64,000 nucleotides of DNA from the NCBI RefSeq assembly GCF_001027745.1, contig NZ_LECU01000001.1, positions 186,001-250,000 of the forward strand. The letters are read 5' to 3'. Position 1 is the stretch's first letter, and the number at the start of each line of letters is the position of its first letter. Of the stretch, positions 57,912 to 64,000 are shown piece after piece. The notes below the pieces were generated by a model. That model was given only the letters and a program-made list of their open reading frames with translations, had not been told where the DNA came from and ran no database searches. The translations under genes were made by a program, and so were the position numbers. This DNA comes from Pedobacter sp. BMA (lineage in GTDB: Bacteria > Bacteroidota > Bacteroidia > Sphingobacteriales > Sphingobacteriaceae).

Positions 57912-58541
57912 ATGAAACTTCAGAACCAAAGTTCGTTTTTGTCTCCGCTATTCAGCTATCTGGAACAATTTAATCCCATTAGCGAAAGCTATAAAAAAGC
58001 ATTTGATGGAAGGGCTTTTGCCATGAATGTTAAAAAAAGCAAATACTTACTATCGCCTATTGATAACAACGAATGCCTTTACTTCATTTGCAGCGGGATT
58101 ATAAGGGGTTTCATCAAACAGGGTGGAAAGGAAATTACCACCTGGTTTAGCTTTGGAAACGAGCTGATCGGTGCCATCAGACATCCGGATGGTGTATCAA
58201 CTTATTCACCTGAATTCCTTCAGGCGCTGGAAGACTGTGAGGTAATTTGTATTCCCTATACGCTGATTGATAAATTATACGCAGAATTTCCGGAAGCGAG
58301 TGTCATTTCCAGACAGATTCTCGCACTCCAATACCATACTGCATCTCAAAGGGCATTATTGGCCAGACTTCCATCAGGAATTGACCGGTATCGCCATTTT
58401 CTGAATGATAAAAATATGGATATAGAGAAATTACCACTCCGCTGCGTAGCGAGTTACCTGGGCATGAGACAGGAAACTTTATCCAGGATCAGAAACAGAG
58501 AGGGGCAACAAATTAATCTGAAGATGAGAAAGGCCATGTGA
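57912..58541 (+). CDS. Crp/Fnr-family transcriptional regulator
   Basis: The 209-residue protein has an N-terminal cyclic-nucleotide-binding-like barrel (about 20-130; ECLYFICSGIIRGFIKQGGKEITTWF) and a C-terminal winged helix in which LRCVASYLGMRQETLSRIRNR is the recognition helix region. The Arg and Glu of a true cAMP pocket are not evident, so another signal or none may be sensed. It is close downstream of the cold-shock-like gene, possibly in one transcript. Confidence 0.9.
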   Translation: MKLQNQSSFLSPLFSYLEQFNPISESYKKAFDGRAFAMNVKKSKYLLSPIDNNECLYFICSGIIRGFIKQGGKEITTWFSFGNELIGAIRHPDGVSTYSPEFLQALEDCEVICIPYTLIDKLYAEFPEASVISRQILALQYHTASQRALLARLPSGIDRYRHFLNDKNMDIEKLPLRCVASYLGMRQETLSRIRNREGQQINLKMRKAM

Positions 58542-58603
58542 TGAATGATTGATTTTACATCTCAAATCATTATCCATACTTTTGCGCAAAATTTATTACA
58601 CGC

Positions 58604-58855
58604 ATGCAAGAAAATGACTTTGTTTCCATCTGGCTGGAAGAAACCGGAAACCCTGCTATTGAAGAAATCAACAGATTAAACATGGAACTCGCCGAAAAAA
58701 CAGCAACACTAATTGAAGCAAAACACCTGTCAGCAAATGATCTGGCGATTTCTCTCGACATTAACCCTGACGAAATACAAAGGTGGCTCAATGGCCGTCA
58801 AGTATTCAGTTTCAAAGTGCTGGAAAATATTTCCAAAGAGTTAGCGGCTTTTTAA
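58604..58855 (+). CDS. Small XRE-like helix-turn-helix protein, 83 aa
   Basis: The 83-residue protein has a helical N-terminus and a helix-turn-helix core in residues 40-80: EAKHLSANDLAISLDINPDEIQRWLNGRQVFSFKVLENISKEL. The order of Leu and Ile matches the Cro/XRE fold. Such small regulators often serve as antitoxins or phage-type repressors, but no toxin gene lies beside it. It precedes the SDR gene by 57 bases. Confidence 0.75.
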   Translation: MQENDFVSIWLEETGNPAIEEINRLNMELAEKTATLIEAKHLSANDLAISLDINPDEIQRWLNGRQVFSFKVLENISKELAAF

Positions 58856-58912
58856 CAATATTCCAATTGTTCACTGAGCGGAACAATATGGATTAAAGGT
58901 TGTTAACAGGAT

Positions 58913-60349
58913 ATGAAGATCCTGCTCACTGGTGCCACTGGCTATATTGGAAAAAGACTGCTTCCTGTGTTATTGGAAATGGGCCATCATGTTACATGCG
59001 TGGTACGCGATAAGGGACGACTGGATATTAAGGCATTCAAAGCCGAAATGGTCGACATTGTCGAAGCCGATCTGATGAAGCCTGAGACACTGCACAACGT
59101 GCCCAGCGACATCGACGCCGCCTATTACCTGGTGCATTCCATGAGTAAAAAAGGCAACTTCAGCGATACCGAATTAAAATCTGCCCGCAATTTTATAGCC
59201 TTTCTGGATACTACGAAGGCTGCACAACTCATATACCTTTCCGGAATTATCAACGAAAAAGAGCTAAGCAAGCATCTGGAAAGCAGGAAAGCCGTTGAAA
59301 ACACTTTAAAAGAAGGCAAAACACCTTTAACCGTTTTACGTGCCGGAATCATCATCGGCTCTGGCAGTGCATCTTTCGAAATCATCCGCGACCTGGTAGA
59401 AAAACTTCCGGTCATGGTAGCGCCGAAATGGCTAAAAACCCGGTGTCAGCCTGTGGCAATCCGTAACGTGATTGAGTTTTTAACAGGCGTACTGAACAAG
59501 GAAGAGACCTATAACAGGCATTTCGACATCTACGGACCTGATTTATTGAATTACAAACAAATGCTTGAGCAGTTTGCAGAAGTAAGAAAGCTTCGGAGAA
59601 AAATCATCATTGTTCCGGTTTTCAGCCCAAAACTTTCTTCCTACTGGCTTTATTTCGTTACCTCCACCTCTTATCCCCTCGCCAAAAACCTGGTCGACAG
59701 CATGAAGGTAGATGTTATTCCGGAAAAAAACGATCTGCCAGAATTACTCAATATAGACCTCATTCCTTATAAAAAGGCCATCGCCATGGCCTTTGAAAAA
59801 ATCGAACAGAACCTGGTGCTTTCCAGCTGGAACGACTCGGGAAATAATCGCATTTTTCAAAAGAGACTCTCCGAACATATTGCCGTTCCGGCCTTTGGCG
59901 TTTTAACCGACAAGCAGAAGATGCGGGCTAAAGAGCCTGATGAAGCACTGAACCGGATATTCTCTATTGGGGGGAGAAACGGCTGGTATTATGGCAACTG
60001 GCTGTGGGAGTTCAGGGGCTTTCTGGATAAACTTTTCGGAGGAGTAGGACTTAAACGCGGCAGGAAAAATGCTGCCGTGGTTTCTCCTGGTGATGCGCTC
60101 GATTTCTGGCGTGTGATTCTTTCTTCAAAGGAACAGAAGCGGCTATTGTTGTATGCAGAGATGAAGTTACCGGGCGAGGCCTGGCTCGAATTCCGGATAG
60201 ATGAAAAGGGCTATGTACACCAAACTGCAACCTTCCGCCCCCTTGGACTGGCGGGCAGGCTGTACTGGATCGCCATGCTGCCCTTTCATTATTTTATATT
60301 CAGGGGCATGCTTTCTAAAATTGTGAAATCGCCGAATAAATCAAATTAA
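58913..60349 (+). CDS. SDR-family protein with a C-terminal DUF2867 domain
   Basis: The 478-residue protein opens with a Rossmann fold, MKILLTGATGYIGKRLLPVLLEMGHH, and contains the short-chain dehydrogenase pattern LIYLSGI. It differs from classical enzymes in lacking a clear YxxxK. Residues 300-470 form a START-like DUF2867 domain (RNGWYYGNWLWEFRGFLDKLFGG, ATFRPLGLAGRLYW). The combination is a known NmrA-like architecture of unknown substrate. The esterase gene starts 27 bases later. Confidence 0.88.
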   Translation: MKILLTGATGYIGKRLLPVLLEMGHHVTCVVRDKGRLDIKAFKAEMVDIVEADLMKPETLHNVPSDIDAAYYLVHSMSKKGNFSDTELKSARNFIAFLDTTKAAQLIYLSGIINEKELSKHLESRKAVENTLKEGKTPLTVLRAGIIIGSGSASFEIIRDLVEKLPVMVAPKWLKTRCQPVAIRNVIEFLTGVLNKEETYNRHFDIYGPDLLNYKQMLEQFAEVRKLRRKIIIVPVFSPKLSSYWLYFVTSTSYPLAKNLVDSMKVDVIPEKNDLPELLNIDLIPYKKAIAMAFEKIEQNLVLSSWNDSGNNRIFQKRLSEHIAVPAFGVLTDKQKMRAKEPDEALNRIFSIGGRNGWYYGNWLWEFRGFLDKLFGGVGLKRGRKNAAVVSPGDALDFWRVILSSKEQKRLLLYAEMKLPGEAWLEFRIDEKGYVHQTATFRPLGLAGRLYWIAMLPFHYFIFRGMLSKIVKSPNKSN

Positions 60350-60376
60350 TGTAATTTAGCATTGACCCATTTTTTT

Positions 60377-62032
60377 ATGACTCGTACCATTATCTTAAAA
60401 GCAGTAATCTATTTCATCTTCGCTATTTTTTTTTCCAACGTCACAATCGCTACAGAAACACCAGTATCCAGATTAACCACAAAGATCAGACTTACACAGG
60501 GGCAGCTTCAAGGGACCAGACCCGAACGGGATGTACTCGCATACAAAGGTATACCCTATGCCGCAGCGCCAGTTGGTAATTTGAGATGGAGAGCCCCACA
60601 ACCTGCACCGAAGTGGGACGGCGTCAGATCTGCTGATAAATTTGGTGCCCGTCCTATACAGGATTCCAATCTACTCTACGAATTCAGATCGGAGAAAGTG
60701 AGCGAAGACTGCCTCTTTCTTAACGTATGGACTTCAGCATCCTCGAATCAGGAGCGAAAACCTGTATATATTTATATCCATGGCGGTTCATTTATCCATG
60801 GAGACGGCTCGCAGGTGGCTTACGATGGAACCAGCATGGCGAAACAGGGAATCGTTTACGTATCCATTAATTACCGTCTTGGCGTTTTTGGCTTTATGTC
60901 GCACCCCGAACTGAGTAAAGAAACCACCTATGGCGGATCGGGAAATTACGGCCTTATGGATCAGCTGGCTGCAATAAAATGGGTAAAAGAAAACATAGCG
61001 GCCTTTGGCGGAGATCCCAATAGAATTACCGTTGGAGGAGAATCTGTTGGCGCCCAGTCGGTAAGCGCGTTGATGGCTTCGCCGCTTTCTAAAGGATTAT
61101 TTTCAGGTGCGATTGCCGAAAGTGGCTCGCTGCTGGATTCAAAAGCGCTGGTTATTCCCCTTAAAAAATCTGAAGCCATGGGAACAGAAATCTCTCTCCA
61201 GGCTAAATCGCCTTCCGTAGCAGATCTTCGTACAATGAGCGCAATCACATTATTGAAGCTTGTTGAAAAAGGAAATCCTCGGCGCTTTAAACCAACAATT
61301 GATGGTTATTTTCTGGTTGAACGTCCGGAGGAAACTTTCAGAAAAGGATACCAAGCTAAAATTCCACTACTGATGGGCTGGAATGCCCAGGAAGTACCTG
61401 CCCTTGCCCTCTATCGTCTTCGTAAAATGAACGATAAAAACTATAAAAAGGCATTGAAAAAATTCTACGGCGATCACGCAGATGAAGTGCTGGCCCTGTA
61501 CCCGTCAAGAAACAAGGCTGAATTGAAAAAATCATCAGGTGAAATGATGAGTGACCGGCTGATCAATTACAGCAGCTTTAAACTGGCGGAGCTCCATTCC
61601 ACAAACCCCAATGTGTCGGTTTACCGCTACCTTTTTGCCCATCCCCATCCCGGACTTAATCCGCGAACCATTCGCGAGGGCAGCTTTCTGCAAATACTGA
61701 TAAAAAAATTAATTAACAGTGCCATATCCGGAACATCTTTTCATGCTTCTGAAATTGAATATGCCTTGGGTAATCTGGATGTTCAGGACAATTATGCATG
61801 GCAAAAAGCCGACTACAGGGTATCTGAACAAATGCAGGGTTATTTTGTGAATTTCATCAAAACCGGAAATCCCAACAGCTCTGTACCTTCTGCAGCAAAC
61901 GAGGTTGAGTGGCCACGCTATCGTGCTGAAGAGGGCAGAAAGCTCCTTAGAATACAGGAAGCCAGCGTAATTGAAACCGAGCAGCAAACCAAACGGTACG
62001 AGTTACTGGAGCGCCTGGGTAAAGAAGAATAA
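60377..62032 (+). CDS. Secreted type-B carboxylesterase
   Basis: The 551-residue alpha/beta-hydrolase (ATG 60377; the TTG 15 bases upstream is disregarded) has a signal peptide, about 25 residues ending TIAT. The type-B family motifs are AYKGIPYAAAPVG near the start, then SEDCLFLNVWTS, the oxyanion-hole IHGGSF and the nucleophile elbow GGESVGAQS. The catalytic Glu/Asp and His are later. It splits carboxylic esters, with the natural substrate unknown. It is tandem to the SDR gene. Confidence 0.92.
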   Translation: MTRTIILKAVIYFIFAIFFSNVTIATETPVSRLTTKIRLTQGQLQGTRPERDVLAYKGIPYAAAPVGNLRWRAPQPAPKWDGVRSADKFGARPIQDSNLLYEFRSEKVSEDCLFLNVWTSASSNQERKPVYIYIHGGSFIHGDGSQVAYDGTSMAKQGIVYVSINYRLGVFGFMSHPELSKETTYGGSGNYGLMDQLAAIKWVKENIAAFGGDPNRITVGGESVGAQSVSALMASPLSKGLFSGAIAESGSLLDSKALVIPLKKSEAMGTEISLQAKSPSVADLRTMSAITLLKLVEKGNPRRFKPTIDGYFLVERPEETFRKGYQAKIPLLMGWNAQEVPALALYRLRKMNDKNYKKALKKFYGDHADEVLALYPSRNKAELKKSSGEMMSDRLINYSSFKLAELHSTNPNVSVYRYLFAHPHPGLNPRTIREGSFLQILIKKLINSAISGTSFHASEIEYALGNLDVQDNYAWQKADYRVSEQMQGYFVNFIKTGNPNSSVPSAANEVEWPRYRAEEGRKLLRIQEASVIETEQQTKRYELLERLGKEE

Positions 62033-62086
62033 TGGTTCATTGATCCTAAATTTCATCCACTTTATGATCGTTGCTATTATCTAATA

Positions 62087-63169
62087 CTATCTTTTCGCAA
62101 ATAACTTTTTCACATAGTCAATCATCGAGGTATTGGGTTTACCAGGGTTTTCTGGTCCGATTAAATAACCATATGGTTTTAATTCGGGATAGCTGTCGCA
62201 AATAATCTTGGCCATACCAAGTAACGGAACGGCCAGAATCATTCCGGCTATCCCCCAAACCAGTTCGCCGAGCACGATAGCCATAATGGTAAACAATGGA
62301 TTGATATTTACTTGTTCACCAACCACTACCGGCTCCAGAATATACGTTTGAATAAACTGTACCAAAAAATAGGTGATCAGTACGCCCACGATCATTTTTG
62401 CATCGCCACCCTGCGCTACAACTGCAAGTACTGTTAAACCAGTACCCGTTAAATTTCCCACAAATGGAATAATCTCCAGCAACCCACAAAGCACGGCGAA
62501 GAAAATTGCACTCTCTACACCTACAATGCTGAAACCAATGCCATACATTACCCACAACATTCCGATCATTGCTGCAAGCCCACTCAGGTATTTTTGCGAA
62601 ACCTTACCCGCCTGATGGATCACCAGTGAGGTATCTTCATTTTCTTTGCGGGGCACCAGTTTGAGGATAAAGTTTTTAATGTGACGCCTCATGGAGAGAA
62701 ACAGAAACATGTATACCAAAACCAATATGGTGTTCACTAAAATCCCTACTATCCCCATCGCAAACGAAAGGATCATGCTGCTGGATTTACCTTTCGTATT
62801 CTGGTCGATTACTTTCTGCTGTGTATCTTTCTTTATTCCAATCGTCTCATTGATCCATTGTTTCAGCGACTCCAGCATCCTTACAAGCCGCTGTTCCATC
62901 GCGTCCAGATTATCTGCAAAACTTCCCAGCTGTATCGAAAGCAAGCCAATAATCAGACCGACTACCAGCACAAAAAGAAAAATACAAATCAAAGCAGATA
63001 TATTTCTACTCAAACCTTTCCGTTCAAAGTAGCTGCACAATCTGATAAAAACCATTGATAGTACCGCAGCCAGAATAACCGGAATTAAAAAAGGTGATGC
63101 AAAATAAAGCCCCCCAAATGACAGGACGAACAGCAAAAGCGTATTAACAGATTGTGAAAGTTTTACCAT
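62087..63169 (-). CDS. AI-2E family transporter/permease
   Basis: The 360-residue membrane protein has eight or so helices and a central soluble insertion (about 75-145) rich in Gln and Lys. The family pattern of the AI-2E/PerM group is visible as GLLEIIPFVGNLTGTGLTVL and LEPVVVGEQVNINPLFTIMAIVLGELVWGIAGMILAVPLLG. AI-2 export is known for one relative only; others transport unidentified substrates or Na+/H+. The start is taken at the internal ATG that fits the family. It converges on the esterase gene with 54 bases between. Confidence 0.92.
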   Translation of the reverse strand: MVKLSQSVNTLLLFVLSFGGLYFASPFLIPVILAAVLSMVFIRLCSYFERKGLSRNISALICIFLFVLVVGLIIGLLSIQLGSFADNLDAMEQRLVRMLESLKQWINETIGIKKDTQQKVIDQNTKGKSSSMILSFAMGIVGILVNTILVLVYMFLFLSMRRHIKNFILKLVPRKENEDTSLVIHQAGKVSQKYLSGLAAMIGMLWVMYGIGFSIVGVESAIFFAVLCGLLEIIPFVGNLTGTGLTVLAVVAQGGDAKMIVGVLITYFLVQFIQTYILEPVVVGEQVNINPLFTIMAIVLGELVWGIAGMILAVPLLGMAKIICDSYPELKPYGYLIGPENPGKPNTSMIDYVKKLFAKR

Positions 63170-63269
63170 ATGATTAGGTAACACGCCTGGATGCCGAATG
63201 TTTAATATTGATGGAGTTTTTTTAGGTAGTTTTAATGATCTATCCGATAGAATATTATTTAATCAAAGC

Positions 63270-64000
63270 CTATTTCCTTTCATTATAAACTCCAAACTCT
63301 GCTATTGCCGGTGCTTCTTTGAAATCAGACAGGTTTACCCTGATTTTCTCGCACCAGACCCTTTCAAACCTAAAAATACTTACCTTTCTCTCCCCGGCTG
63401 CCTGCGCTTTAAGTGGCGACCATTTTCCATTGGCGAAATATTCGAGACTGTATTTAGCGCCCGACGCGTTACCTGCAGTAATGACAACCATATTGCAAGG
63501 CATGGCTTTTTCAAACTTCACTTCATACCAGGGAGCTTTCACCTCCGGATTCGAAGACCAGTTCGACCTGAAACTATCATCGTTGGCAAAATCCATTAAA
63601 TTCATGTCATCGCTCCAGCTGCTATTGCTCACTACGTGCTTTGCAATATTGCTTGAAATGATTGGTGCCGAAAATGGTGGCAATTTTGACGGATTAGCAG
63701 AGCGCTTATAAAGCTTCCCCATTTCTTTCAGCGCGGCAAGTGCATTATCATCAATCAAACCATTTTTATTCGGGGCCACATTTAAGATGAAATTACAATA
63801 AGCACCATTATAAGGGATAATGAACTTATTCACCAGCTCATCTACATTTTTAACCGGAGTAGTCGGAAACGATGTTTTCCAGAACCAGTTTTGCTGTAAG
63901 GGCAAACAAGCCAATGCTGGCAGTTTGTTGCTTTCTTTTGAGATAAACTGACCTGCGCCCTGTTCATAAGATTTGATATCAGTATAAAAGAGTGCCTCAG
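63270..64000 (-). CDS. GH29 alpha-L-fucosidase, C-terminal part (start beyond window)
   Basis: The frame stays open to the right edge, giving 242 residues of the C-terminal half of a glycoside hydrolase family 29 enzyme. The typical end of the catalytic barrel is seen in YNGAYCNFILNVAPNKNGLIDDNALAALKEMGK (family signature). A second domain of about 125 residues follows, with the discoidin-like (F5/8 type C) pattern WYEVKFEKAMPCNMVVITAG and IRVNLSDFKEAPAIAEFGVY, likely a sugar-binding module. Fucose removal from glycans is inferred. The N-terminal active-site Asp lies outside the window. Confidence 0.85.
   Translation of the reverse strand, partial: EALFYTDIKSYEQGAGQFISKESNKLPALACLPLQQNWFWKTSFPTTPVKNVDELVNKFIIPYNGAYCNFILNVAPNKNGLIDDNALAALKEMGKLYKRSANPSKLPPFSAPIISSNIAKHVVSNSSWSDDMNLMDFANDDSFRSNWSSNPEVKAPWYEVKFEKAMPCNMVVITAGNASGAKYSLEYFANGKWSPLKAQAAGERKVSIFRFERVWCEKIRVNLSDFKEAPAIAEFGVYNERK

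Overview
The window is about 38-42% GC chromosomal DNA (estimated by eye) from a member of the Bacteroidota, most probably a Sphingobacteriaceae such as Pedobacter. The support is a PorP/SprF protein paired with a giant PKD-repeat protein carrying a CHU_C-type (type IX secretion, type B) C-terminus, DUF5686 and DUF5723 outer-membrane proteins, LytTR/LytS two-component genes, a GxxExxY gene, weak A-rich ribosome binding sites, and a complete-looking bacterial sphingolipid operon. Nearly all of the window is protein coding. I saw no rRNA, tRNA, CRISPR array, insertion sequence or prophage.

Layout. 1-4.8 kb: end of lysS, small stress and thiol-redox genes, ung, a GxxExxY gene bracketed by inverted degenerate repeats, and an Lrp regulator. 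4.8-7.4 kb: a manganese/iron module, with an MntR-like regulator behind a DtxR-type operator and an Nramp transporter fused to a universal stress domain. 7.4-23 kb: housekeeping genes (smpB, pcm, priA, tsaB, yidD, rnpA, rpmH, mscL, rpoN), a LiaF-like/LytS/LytR envelope-stress operon and a ChaN-like lipoprotein gene. 23-28 kb: the T9SS adhesin and its PorP/SprF partner, then tatA. 28-34 kb: an HD hydrolase, a TetR-like/AarF pair, a single-domain response regulator and an LTA-synthase-like sulfatase-fold enzyme.

34-44.3 kb: a five-gene minus-strand operon. In transcription order it encodes an HD domain fused to a Pycsar-effector-type membrane domain, polyphosphate kinase 1, an SdiA-regulated-type lipoprotein, a 1201-residue phosphatase/kinase-like/Omp85-barrel fusion, and an 803-residue protein with a GAF-like segment.

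45-55.9 kb: ten tightly packed minus-strand genes. In transcription order they are serine palmitoyltransferase, a GNAT-like candidate ceramide synthase, a CerR-like reductase, myo-inositol-1-phosphate synthase, a PgpA-like phosphatase, GtrA, DUF5686, a CDP-alcohol phosphatidyltransferase fused to DUF4833, a fatty-acid-hydroxylase-like enzyme and an AUR1/PAP2-like transferase. Read together they form a near-complete predicted route from serine, acyl groups and glucose-6-phosphate to (2-hydroxylated) inositol-phosphoryl-dihydroceramide. This is the most coherent system in the window. A 528-base intergenic region with phased repeats separates it from a divergent AraC regulator.

56-64 kb: AraC, a small cold-shock-like protein, Crp/Fnr and XRE regulators, an SDR/DUF2867 protein, a type-B carboxylesterase, an AI-2E-family permease, and the 3' part of a GH29 alpha-L-fucosidase that runs off the window.
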